From positions 1 through 40,919 of the forward strand of contig CAZZCN010000018.1 of assembly GCA_964652975.1 (NCBI GenBank): DNA of 40,919 bases. The letters run 5' to 3'. This document shows positions 27,395-34,473 of the stretch, piece after piece. Made by a program: the position numbers and the translations under genes. Under the pieces are notes generated by a model that saw only the letters and a list, made by a program, of their open reading frames with translations, was not told the DNA's origin and ran no database searches. Within the stretch, counting starts at the first letter, position 1; the number at the start of each line of letters is the position of its first letter. The DNA comes from CAZZCN01 sp964652975. Its GTDB lineage: Bacteria; Bacillota; Clostridia; Saccharofermentanales; UBA5734.

Positions 27395-27958
27395 ATGAGT
27401 GGTATTATTGATGGTGAAAAAGAAGATTTCCTGAAAGCCGACACACAGACGAGCGACCATGTTAAGCTAGCGATACTTGCACTTGAGAGTTTTGTACAAA
27501 ATCGTTTGATAATCCAGGTGCCCGACTGGGTACCGGAGCATTTTACCATTGTGCGTAAAGCTACTTTTGTCTCAATTAAGAAAAACGGAAATCTACGAGG
27601 ATGCATCGGCACAATAATTCCTACGAAAAGAAATCTGGCAGAAGAGATTATTTACAATGCAATATCCGCCGGAACACAAGACCCGAGATTCAATCCTATA
27701 AGGGTTGAGGAACTTTCGGACTTGATATATTCTGTAGACGTGTTATATGATCCTGAACAAATTGTATCCATAAAAGAACTGAACGTCAAAAAGTATGGCG
27801 TAATAGTTACCAAGGGATTCCGCAGAGGACTTCTTTTACCCGATCTAGAAGGCATAGACACTCCTGAAGAACAAGTGCTTATCGCACTGCAGAAGGCGGG
27901 GATTGAGCCGGGTGAGGAGTATTCGATGCAGAGGTTCTTGGTTGAGAGATTTAAATAG
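27395..27958 (+). CDS. amrA: AmmeMemoRadiSam system protein A (AMMECR1 domain)
   Basis: This 187-residue AMMECR1-domain protein carries the invariant LRGCIGTI motif (about residue 68), followed by NAISAGTQDPRFNPI and the YGVIVTKGFRRGLLLPDLEGIDTPEEQV segment. Its biochemical function is unknown in any organism. The conserved cysteine in RGCIG suggests a catalytic or ligand role. GGGGG at 27382-27386, eight bases before the ATG at 27395, supports this start over the frame opening at 27377. It is 12 bp from the radical SAM gene. Confidence 0.92.
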   Translation: MSGIIDGEKEDFLKADTQTSDHVKLAILALESFVQNRLIIQVPDWVPEHFTIVRKATFVSIKKNGNLRGCIGTIIPTKRNLAEEIIYNAISAGTQDPRFNPIRVEELSDLIYSVDVLYDPEQIVSIKELNVKKYGVIVTKGFRRGLLLPDLEGIDTPEEQVLIALQKAGIEPGEEYSMQRFLVERFK

Positions 27959-27970
27959 GAAAAGCGAAAA

Positions 27971-28843
27971 ATGAACACTGAAGCTCTCTTTTATGAAAAA
28001 ATCCAGGATGTCAAGTCCGTCAAATGCAATCTGTGTCCACACTTTTGCACAATCAAACCCGGCCAGACCGGTACTTGCAAGGTAAGGAAAAATCACGACG
28101 GCATTCTGCAGTCTGAGAATTACTTTAGAATATCTTCGATGGCACTTGATCCGATAGAGAAGAAGCCACTTTATCATTTTTATCCGGGCAGCAAAATCCT
28201 GTCATTAGGGTCGGTTGGCTGTAACCTTAAATGTCCGTTTTGTCAGAATCATGAAATATCAATGTGTTCCATAGAGTATGACAACACTGTTCTGATGACT
28301 CCCGAATCGATAATAGAAAAAGCTATTGACCTTAGGAAGGTTGGAAATATAGGAATAGCATACACGTACAATGAGCCGACTGTTTGGATTGAAACAGTAT
28401 TGGAGACTGCCCGGTTAGCCAAGAAAAACAACCTGAAGAACGTAATGGTGACAAATGGTTATATCAACCCCGAGCCGTTGGCAGTATTGCTACCCCTTAT
28501 CGATGCAATGAATATCGATCTCAAATCCTTTGATGATGGCTTCTACAGCTATTATCTGAAAGGCGGACTTCAGGCGGTAAAAGATACAATAACGAAAAGT
28601 CACGAATACTGCCATATAGAGATTACAACACTTATAATTCCCGGGTTTAACGATTCGCGTGAAGAAATGAGAGAGATTTCAAAATTCATATCAAATATTT
28701 CACCGGAAATCCCACTTCACTTGTCACGGTTTTTCCCGCGTTACAAATGGTCGGAAGTCCCGCAAACCACAACTGAATCACTATATGAATTGGCGTTTGA
28801 GGCGGGGAAGTTTCTAAGTAATGTGCATATCGGCAACATTTAG
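27971..28843 (+). CDS. amrS: AmmeMemoRadiSam system radical SAM enzyme (PflA-like)
   Basis: This 290-residue radical SAM protein binds a [4Fe-4S] cluster through the CX3CX2C motif CNLKCPFC (Cys84, Cys88, Cys91). It also has an N-terminal cysteine motif, CNLCPHFC...C (Cys19, 22, 26, 36), of the kind that binds Zn or a second cluster in this subfamily. The C-terminal FPRYKWSEVPQT segment is typical of the AmmeMemoRadiSam type rather than true pyruvate formate-lyase activases, and no glycyl-radical enzyme gene is nearby. The target is unknown. It may activate or modify the MEMO/AMMECR1 partners or another protein. It is convergent with the helicase gene, 80 bp away. Confidence 0.92.
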   Translation: MNTEALFYEKIQDVKSVKCNLCPHFCTIKPGQTGTCKVRKNHDGILQSENYFRISSMALDPIEKKPLYHFYPGSKILSLGSVGCNLKCPFCQNHEISMCSIEYDNTVLMTPESIIEKAIDLRKVGNIGIAYTYNEPTVWIETVLETARLAKKNNLKNVMVTNGYINPEPLAVLLPLIDAMNIDLKSFDDGFYSYYLKGGLQAVKDTITKSHEYCHIEITTLIIPGFNDSREEMREISKFISNISPEIPLHLSRFFPRYKWSEVPQTTTESLYELAFEAGKFLSNVHIGNI

Positions 28844-28923
28844 GTCGTGTGAAAACTCCAAATATCAAAGAAAATTTGCCTAAGTAAATCTTCCAAAAAG
28901 ACATATCTTAAGATTTGCCTTTA

Positions 28924-30633
28924 TTATTTCTTATCGAAAAATTTACTTAAAAGACTCTTTATAACAGGTTTCTTTTTTGAGGTTGGTGACTCTGATTCGT
29001 CCTTTACTGGCTTATTCAATGCACTTTTAGCTGGTGCAGCTTGAGTTGAAGCTCTGGTGGTTGCACCAGACTGATTTGTATTACCTGCTGTGTCTCCGCC
29101 AAATGAGCGTTTGTGAACAGTTCTGCCTTGTGCGACTGGTGGCCGTAATTGCTCTCTGACTTTTTGCTCAGCAGTTGTGGGAAGCGAAGATGGAGCGTCA
29201 TATGTTGAGGGCGTTCGACTAGGTGAATTTGTTTGAACAGGTGAATTTGATACAAACGGTTTTGATTGTCTTCCATCTGATCTTTTATCGAGACTTTTGT
29301 CTGATTTATAATCCTGTTTGCTTTCAGTTCTTTTTCCGCTTGGTCTTGTAGAATTCCCTTTACCCCGACCGGATTTAGGTGATGAACTTTTCGCAAAACC
29401 TTCATATGTTAAAGGCTTTTCACTCAAATCAGAACCAGGATGTTTCATTTTGAAATTGCGGATTGAATTTTCGGCAATCCATCTATCTACAGCTTCACCA
29501 TTCTCATTGATATACTCGTCAGACGGTAACTCTTCCTCGGCAATCATTGTACCGATATGCTCTTCAATGGCATAGAGACCCATGATATCTTCACTTGACA
29601 CCAGTGTAATTGCAAGACCTTTATTACCGGCTCTTCCGGTACGCCCGATACGGTGCACATAACCGTCCAGGTCGAAAGGTACGTCATAATTAATTACCAG
29701 TGACAAGTCGTCGACATGAATTCCTCGGGCTGCAACATCAGTGGCAACGAGTATGTGAAAATCACCCTTCTTAAACTGCTCGATAGTCTTCATACGTCTT
29801 GACTGAGCAATATCTCCGTGCAGTGCCTGTGCCATATATCCCTGGCGCGTCAAGAAGCGCTGGACATGATCCGTTGCCATTCGTGTATTGCAGAAAATCA
29901 TGCAGTTTTCGGGAAGTTCAGCTAAAAGAATACGGTTGAGTTGAGTCTGCTTTTCGTTCCTGTTAAGACGGTAATAAAGCTGCTGGATAGTATCCACCGT
30001 CATGGTGGGAGATTCAATCTCTATCATATGAGGGTTGTTCATGAAATCTCTGCTTATCCTTTGAATTTCAAAGGGGATAGTTGCGGAAAAAAGCAACGTA
30101 ACGCGATTTTTAGGTAGTGTCTTGATGATTCGCACAACTTGATTCAAAAAACCCATGTCGAGCATCCTGTCGGCTTCGTCCAAAACCAGGAATTTAATGT
30201 TTTTCGTGTTAAAATTCCTTTGCTGAAGATGGTCGAAAACGCGTCCGGGAGTACCGGTAACAATCGCAGGATTCCTTTTAAGCGCCAGTACCTCGGTGTT
30301 CATGCTATGCTGGCCATATACAACAGCTGTCTTGTGTTCAAGGTATTTGGACATAAGCTTCAAATCCTCGTCAACCTGCACGGCCAGTTCCCTGGTAGGT
30401 GTTAGTATAAGACCTTGCGGACCGGGTTCATTGGGGTCGGTCATTTGAAGCATTGGAATTCCAAAAACAGCCGTCTTGCCGCTTCCGGTCTTGGACATTA
30501 CGATAACGTCCTGATGATTAAGTATCGATGGAATCGCCTCGCTCTGCACTTGTGTGGGTTCAACAAATCCCATCTCTTCGATGGCTTTTAAAATTTTAAC
30601 TGAAATACCGAGTTCGGAAAAATTATTTTGCAT
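28924..30633 (-). CDS. DEAD-box RNA helicase
   Basis: This 569-residue cytoplasmic ATP-dependent RNA helicase has the Q motif (FSELGISVKILKAIEEMGFVEPTQVQ), Walker A (SKTGSGKTAVF), PTRELAVQ, LDEADRML, the SAT motif (LLFSATIPFEIQ) and HRIGRTGRAG in order. The core ends near residue 365. The C-terminal about 175 residues are basic and low-complexity (Ser, Lys, Pro, Arg), as in CshA/DeaD-like tails that bind RNA or ribosomes. The start at 30633 (MQNNFSELG) is preferred over 30678. It overlaps the upstream decarboxylase gene by 11 bases, so the two are probably co-transcribed. Confidence 0.93.
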   Translation of the reverse strand: MQNNFSELGISVKILKAIEEMGFVEPTQVQSEAIPSILNHQDVIVMSKTGSGKTAVFGIPMLQMTDPNEPGPQGLILTPTRELAVQVDEDLKLMSKYLEHKTAVVYGQHSMNTEVLALKRNPAIVTGTPGRVFDHLQQRNFNTKNIKFLVLDEADRMLDMGFLNQVVRIIKTLPKNRVTLLFSATIPFEIQRISRDFMNNPHMIEIESPTMTVDTIQQLYYRLNRNEKQTQLNRILLAELPENCMIFCNTRMATDHVQRFLTRQGYMAQALHGDIAQSRRMKTIEQFKKGDFHILVATDVAARGIHVDDLSLVINYDVPFDLDGYVHRIGRTGRAGNKGLAITLVSSEDIMGLYAIEEHIGTMIAEEELPSDEYINENGEAVDRWIAENSIRNFKMKHPGSDLSEKPLTYEGFAKSSSPKSGRGKGNSTRPSGKRTESKQDYKSDKSLDKRSDGRQSKPFVSNSPVQTNSPSRTPSTYDAPSSLPTTAEQKVREQLRPPVAQGRTVHKRSFGGDTAGNTNQSGATTRASTQAAPAKSALNKPVKDESESPTSKKKPVIKSLLSKFFDKK

Positions 30634-31897
30634 TAATAGCTTCTTTCTTGAAAATACCCGTATAATCAAATGTGCCAAAATAGTCTTCAGGTGTCTCTGC
30701 GCGGCGTATCATTCTAGTGGTACCGTCTTCGCACAGTAAAATCTCGGAAGAGCGCAGCTTGCCGTTGTAATTGTATCCCATGGCAAACCCATGTGCTCCT
30801 GTATCGTGTATAAAAAGAATGTCGCCGATATCAATCTTCGGCATATGACGGTTGATTGCAAACTTGTCGTTGTTCTCGCACAGACCGCCTGTGACATCGT
30901 AAACGTGGTCGCAAGGAGCATTTTCCTTGCCCATGACTGTTATATGGTGGTATGAACCGTACATGGCAGGACGCATAAGGTTGGCAGCACAAGCGTCAAC
31001 ACCAATATATTCCTTGTGGATATGCTTTTCGTGTAAAACAGTAGTTACTAAAGCGCCGTATGGAGCCAGCATGAACCTTCCGAGCTCAGTGTAAATCGCA
31101 ACATCTTCCATGCCTGCGGGTACCAGGACCTCTTCAAAAGATTTCCTGACACCTTCGCCGATCGCCATTATATTAGTTGTATGCTGCTCGGGCCTATAAG
31201 GTATACCAACACCTCCTGACAAATTGATAAATGATATTTTGGCACCTGTCTCATGCTTTAACTCAACAGCCGTCTCAAACAATATTTTAGCCAGGACTGG
31301 ATAATACTCATTAGCGACAGTGTTGCTGGCAAGGAAAGCATGAATTCCGAACGACTTTACGCCTTTACTTATTAAAATCTTAAAAGCTTCTGTCATCTGC
31401 GACCTTGTCATACCATACTTTGCCTCGCCCGGTGTATCCATGATGGCATTGTCAATGGCAAAAGCACCACCTGGATTATACCTGCATGAAATGACTTCTG
31501 GTATGCCCGCAATTTTCTCCAAGAAGGGAATATGTGTAATGTCATCAAGATTAATGATTGCATCAAGTTTTCTGGCAAGTACAAAATCTTCAGCCGGAGT
31601 CACATTCGACGAAAACATGATATCTCTTCCTCTTATTCCGACAGCATCCGACATCATGAGCTCGGTCAGAGAAGAGCAGTCCATCCCGCAGCCCTCCTCA
31701 TATAAAATTTTCATAATATAAGGATTAGGGGTTGCCTTTACAGCAAAATACTGCTTAAAGCCTTTATTCCATTTAAAAGCTTCATAAAGCTTTCTCGCAT
31801 TCTCACGAATGCCTTTCTCATCGTATAGGTGGAAAGGTGTCGGATATTCAGCTACAATACTGTCCAGGGTTTCTTTGTTAACAAACGGTTTTTTCAT
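30623..31897 (-). CDS. lysA: Diaminopimelate decarboxylase-like PLP enzyme
   Basis: This 424-residue group IV (alanine-racemase fold) decarboxylase has the PLP lysine in QYFAVKATPNP (about residue 53), the glycine-rich phosphate site NLSGGVGIPYRPEQ and the second-subunit catalytic cysteine in GGLCENNDKFA. These fit LysA, which converts meso-diaminopimelate to lysine. The glycine loop and GLCENND differ from classical LysA, so another substrate in the same family cannot be ruled out. The ribosome site is weak (AAGAAAGAGA). No lysine riboswitch motif is visible upstream. It overlaps the helicase gene downstream. Confidence 0.8.
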   Translation of the reverse strand: MKKPFVNKETLDSIVAEYPTPFHLYDEKGIRENARKLYEAFKWNKGFKQYFAVKATPNPYIMKILYEEGCGMDCSSLTELMMSDAVGIRGRDIMFSSNVTPAEDFVLARKLDAIINLDDITHIPFLEKIAGIPEVISCRYNPGGAFAIDNAIMDTPGEAKYGMTRSQMTEAFKILISKGVKSFGIHAFLASNTVANEYYPVLAKILFETAVELKHETGAKISFINLSGGVGIPYRPEQHTTNIMAIGEGVRKSFEEVLVPAGMEDVAIYTELGRFMLAPYGALVTTVLHEKHIHKEYIGVDACAANLMRPAMYGSYHHITVMGKENAPCDHVYDVTGGLCENNDKFAINRHMPKIDIGDILFIHDTGAHGFAMGYNYNGKLRSSEILLCEDGTTRMIRRAETPEDYFGTFDYTGIFKKEAINAK

Positions 31898-32261
31898 GGT
31901 TTTGATCTCTTTCTTATATAATTATAGGGCTAAATGCCATTATTCATTTGATTATTAAGCAAAAGTCAGTAGTTCAAGTAAATGACAAACTATTGTTTTG
32001 TAACTTGCTAACAATAGAAAGCAACTGACAACTTTGTGATTTTTACATTGTATTTTATATTTATATATTATACAAGGGAAAAATGCAAGGCGAAGTGCAC
32101 AAAATTGCAGATTTGCGCAGTCTTGTGGTATGAATGTTAAAGCATAAGAAAAATTTTTAAAGTATATTCAATGTCAATAGGGCAGTCACTGTCTGCCCAA
32201 TTCAAATTATCATGGTCGCATTGGAAAATATAAAATAATAGCAAATATAACTATAAATATA
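31898..32261. other. Gene-free interval with two small inverted repeats
   Basis: No gene is supported here. Two hairpins are visible: CTATTGTT (31990-31997) with AACAATAG (32010-32017), 12-base loop, and GGGCAG (32180-32185) with CTGCCC (32193-32198), 7-base loop. Neither has a T-tract, so they are not convincing terminators. A TATAAT-like hexamer on the minus strand lies shortly upstream of the decarboxylase gene but lacks a good -35. Confidence 0.4.
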
Positions 32262-32290
32262 TTGACAAATAAGACGTTATTAATCATTAT
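32262..32290 (+). promoter_or_regulatory. Promoter of the orphan antitoxin gene
   Basis: A consensus TTGACA (32262-32267), a 17-bp spacer and CATTAT (32285-32290) lie 28 bp before the start codon. The AT-rich stretch after it (TATTATTATAC) could hold an operator for autoregulation by the Phd/YefM protein. Confidence 0.6.
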
Positions 32291-32317
32291 ATTATTATAC
32301 ACAAAAAAGGACAGGTG

Positions 32318-32653
32318 ATGAATATGATTAATAATATTACACTCGGGAGCATACTTAATACCTATATACCTATTTCTCGCTTCAATAAGGGAGAAGCCAG
32401 TAAGATATTTGACGAAGTGCACGCTGATGGGATTAAAATTGTTATGAAGAATAACAAGCCTGCATGTGTTTTGATAACACCGGAGAGATATGAGGAGATA
32501 ATGGAGATGGTAGAAGATTACAGATTGTATCTTGAAGCTGAGAAAAGAATAGGTAGTGCAGGTAAAGATGATTTTATTACCCACGAACAAATGCTCAAGA
32601 AACTAAATGTTTCTAGAGAAGAAATTGATGGAACAGAGGTAGAAATTAATTAA
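32318..32653 (+). CDS. Phd/YefM-family antitoxin, orphan
   Basis: This is a 111-residue protein. The N-terminal part (ITLGSILNTYIPISRFNKGEASKIFDEVHADGIKIVMKNNKPACVLITPERYEEIME) is the Phd/YefM DNA-binding fold. The C-terminal about 45 charged residues would be the toxin-binding tail. Antitoxins of this type repress their own operon and neutralise a downstream RelE/Doc/YoeB toxin. No toxin gene follows: the stop codon is immediately next to the stop of bioY on the other strand. AAAGGA at 32306-32311 favours the ATG at 32318. It may be a solitary regulator or the survivor of a lost pair. Confidence 0.8.
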   Translation: MNMINNITLGSILNTYIPISRFNKGEASKIFDEVHADGIKIVMKNNKPACVLITPERYEEIMEMVEDYRLYLEAEKRIGSAGKDDFITHEQMLKKLNVSREEIDGTEVEIN

Positions 32654-33328
32654 TCAAAAATCTTGCAACAGTTTCGACTTGCCCATTATCGTTCGCAATC
32701 TGACTGTCAAAATCGCAGCAACAAGGCATTTAAAGAGGTCTCCAACGATAGTCATCATGATGTTCACCGAGAAAAGACTCCAGAATGCAACCGGACTTTT
32801 AACATAATAATTAAGTATGAGGTACAGATAAATCATACCTACAAGGTATATTATGAAAATTCCAAGCAACCCTATAATCCAAAGCGAGAAAATACTTTTC
32901 GCGTCTGTCTTTTTAACAACCATACCAATGACAATCGCTGCAATCAAAAAGCCAATAAGAAAGCCAAAAGTCGGCTGAAACACATATCCAGGTCCGCCTC
33001 CCTTGGTGAATACAGGCAATCCTACCAGCCCAAGGAACAGATACAAGCCTACTGAAACAGCTGAATATCTTGCGCCTATAAGCATCCCTGCCATTAACAC
33101 GAAAAGTGTCTGTAAAGTAATGGGGACAACTGGAAATGGTATTTTTATAAATGCCCCTACAATTATCAGAGCGGTAAAAATAGCGGTAACCGTGAGCTGG
33201 TATATGGTCATTCTATTGGTTATTTTGCTTTTTGGAATAACAGTATCCAGATTATCTTTAATAGTATGAAAAGATGGTTGCTCGAAATTTGTATCCATAT
33301 CCGTAAGGTTGTTGTTTTCGTTATTCAT
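32654..33328 (-). CDS. bioY: BioY biotin transporter (ECF S component)
   Basis: This 224-residue membrane protein has six hydrophobic segments after a roughly 40-residue soluble N-terminal extension. The family motif region FIKIPFPVVPITLQTLFVLMAGMLIGARYSAVSVGLYLFLGLVGLPVF with GGGPGYVFQPTFGFLIGF identifies BioY, the high-affinity biotin-binding subunit that works with the EcfA/A'/T module. No ECF ATPase genes are nearby, so it would use a shared module. The N-terminal extension is longer than usual; the internal ATG of MTIYQLTVTAIF could be the real start. A BirA box overlaps its promoter. Confidence 0.92.
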   Translation of the reverse strand: MNNENNNLTDMDTNFEQPSFHTIKDNLDTVIPKSKITNRMTIYQLTVTAIFTALIIVGAFIKIPFPVVPITLQTLFVLMAGMLIGARYSAVSVGLYLFLGLVGLPVFTKGGGPGYVFQPTFGFLIGFLIAAIVIGMVVKKTDAKSIFSLWIIGLLGIFIIYLVGMIYLYLILNYYVKSPVAFWSLFSVNIMMTIVGDLFKCLVAAILTVRLRTIMGKSKLLQDF

Positions 33329-33378
33329 ATATATGTATGTCCTTTTCTAATACTGAAAAATTAATTTTCAGATTGTGC

Positions 33379-33396
33379 ATTTTACAGATGTAAAAT
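33379..33396. promoter_or_regulatory. 18-bp palindrome in the bioY leader
   Basis: ATTTTACA (33379-33386) and TGTAAAAT (33389-33396) are perfect inverted repeats around GA. They sit just inside the predicted bioY transcript, about 10 bases after the likely start site. This could be a second operator; the regulator is not identifiable. Confidence 0.45.
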
Positions 33397-33413
33397 CTTG
33401 TGAATTTGTTGCA

Positions 33414-33442
33414 ATTATATCTTCAATATAATAGATTGTCAA
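33414..33442 (-). promoter_or_regulatory. Consensus sigma-A promoter of bioY
   Basis: Read on the minus strand, TTGACA (33442-33437), a 17-bp spacer and TATAAT (33419-33414) match the consensus at all twelve positions. This is the strongest promoter in the window. Its -35 lies inside the BirA-type operator. Confidence 0.85.
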
Positions 33443-33469
33443 CCAATAAAAAACATAAAAGTTAACAAT
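33435..33469. promoter_or_regulatory. BirA-type biotin repressor operator
   Basis: ATTGTCAACC (33435-33444) and AGTTAACAAT (33460-33469) form an inverted repeat with a 15-bp spacer. This agrees with the known Firmicutes BirA box (WTTGTWAACY, 14-15 bp, RGGTTWACAAW). It covers the -35 of the bioY promoter, so biotin-loaded BirA would block transcription. birA itself is not in the window. Confidence 0.8.
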
Positions 33470-33534
33470 ACGATACAAAATAATACAATACAATCAATGT
33501 AACCAATCCAATCCAATACAATGCAATACAAAAC
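33465..33534. repeat. Degenerate pentanucleotide array
   Basis: About 70 bp are made largely of CAATA/CAATC/CAATG-type pentamers (ACAATACAATC, CCAATCCAATCCAATACAAT, GCAATACAA). It abuts the outer arm of the BirA box, whose ATTGT core is the same motif on the other strand. It looks like a slippage-born microsatellite. From here to 33627 nothing else but a 15-bp palindrome (AAGCATGCAATGCTT, 33556-33570) is seen. Confidence 0.7.
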
Positions 33535-33627
33535 GAAATAATGTGATGAAATTTGAAGCATGCAATGCTTAGGATTGCTTAACAGGATGAGAAAGAGCTG
33601 AAAAGAGCTCGAAAAATCAAAACATAA

Positions 33628-33656
33628 TTGACATTCATTCCAAGAGTTTGTACAAT
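33628..33656 (+). promoter_or_regulatory. Promoter of the Cys-rich protein-DUF188-CDF operon
   Basis: TTGACA (33628-33633), a 17-bp spacer and TACAAT (33651-33656) lie about 50 bp before the start codon at 33707. This is a good sigma-A promoter. Confidence 0.7.
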
Positions 33657-33706
33657 CATCAAATACACATACAATAAAACATTGTGGATTAAGGATGGTA
33701 ATAATA

Positions 33707-34021
33707 ATGGCTAAATCAATTATAAATGCAGGAGTTTGCGGGTTTTGCACAACAGTAGATGTTCAAAGTGAAGACCAGCAGATGGCAACAGTGACAATTA
33801 CAACCGAGTGCCCAAGTCTTAAACCATTGGAGCAGGAGTCATTTGAGACAGATGGATTTTCTGAGTGTTTCGGCAAACCAGGAGACGGAGAAGCATACAA
33901 CTGGTGCAAACAGTACTGCATCCATGCAGCATGTCCGGTTCCGATCGGTATAGTTAAGACCGTGGAAGTAGCCTGTGAACTGGCACTGCCTAGAAATGTA
34001 TCATTCGAGATAGAAAAATAA
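33707..34021 (+). CDS. Cys-rich small conserved protein of unknown function (DUF6951-like)
   Basis: This 104-residue protein has eight or more cysteines spread through GVCGFCTTV, TTECPSL, FSECFGKPG, NWCKQYC, HAACPVPIG and VACELALP. It resembles a small conserved family found in anaerobes. The cysteines suggest a metal or Fe-S site, but no function is established that I know of. The start at 33707 (MAKSIINAG) is chosen over 33695 because the latter overlaps the AAGGA at 33691-33695. Its TAA overlaps the DUF188 ATG by one base. Confidence 0.7.
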   Translation: MAKSIINAGVCGFCTTVDVQSEDQQMATVTITTECPSLKPLEQESFETDGFSECFGKPGDGEAYNWCKQYCIHAACPVPIGIVKTVEVACELALPRNVSFEIEK

Positions 34022-34473
34022 TGGCTGATGTTAGAATACTTGTAGATGCCGACGCTTGCCCTGTCAAGGAAATCATTGTCAAAAAAGCCAGGGAAAAATC
34101 AATTGAAGTGTTAATGTTTGTCGATGTAAATCACGAGATCAATGACGGCTACAGCAAAGTATTTGTAGTGGATCAGGGAAGAGACAGTGTTGATTTCGTA
34201 TTGATTGCAAATATCAAGGTGGGCGATATAGTAGTAACGCAGGACTATGGAGTTGCTGCAATTGCACTTGCCAAGAAAGCGAAAGTAATCCACCCAAGTG
34301 GACTTGTGTTCTCGGACGGCAATATTGACAGACTCCTGAACGAGCGTTTCATGGGGCAAAAGCAAAGACGTGCGGGGAATTTCAAATCATTTGGCAAAAA
34401 GCGAAGCTCGCAAGATAATGATTCGTTTTCAGTTGGTTTTTCCAAAATAGTAAATGAAAGCAGGAATATATGA
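34021..34473 (+). CDS. DUF188 family protein (YaiI/YqxD)
   Basis: This 150-residue protein is a member of the YaiI/YqxD family, a PIN-like fold of unknown activity. The N-terminal acidic motif VDADACPVK, the DQGRDSVDF segment and TQDYGVAAIAL supply the acidic residues expected of a metal-dependent nuclease-like site. HPSGLVFSDGNIDRLLNERF and RRAGNFKSFGKK are also family-typical. It is coupled to its neighbours by one-base and four-base overlaps, so it is made together with a Cys-rich protein and a metal exporter. Confidence 0.92.
   Translation: MADVRILVDADACPVKEIIVKKAREKSIEVLMFVDVNHEINDGYSKVFVVDQGRDSVDFVLIANIKVGDIVVTQDYGVAAIALAKKAKVIHPSGLVFSDGNIDRLLNERFMGQKQRRAGNFKSFGKKRSSQDNDSFSVGFSKIVNESRNI

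Noticed and set aside
27971..28843. Pyruvate formate-lyase activase
   Set aside because: No glycyl-radical enzyme is adjacent, and the N-terminal cysteines, C-terminal motif and neighbours fit the AmmeMemoRadiSam type.
28844..28923. Bidirectional terminator between the radical SAM and helicase genes
   Set aside because: Only a 7-bp AAATCTT/AAGATTT pairing with a loop of over 20 bases was found, too weak to call.
31898..32200. Lysine riboswitch upstream of the lysA-like gene
   Set aside because: No L-box conserved elements or terminator with T-tract are visible on the minus strand; only an isolated 8-bp inverted repeat.
3723..32653. YafQ-like remnant and Phd/YefM gene as one toxin-antitoxin pair
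   Set aside because: They are 28 kb apart, and YafQ is normally paired with a RelB/DinJ-type antitoxin, not Phd/YefM.
33465..33534. CRISPR-like periodic repeat
   Set aside because: The unit is only five bases and there are no spacers, leader or cas genes; it is a microsatellite.
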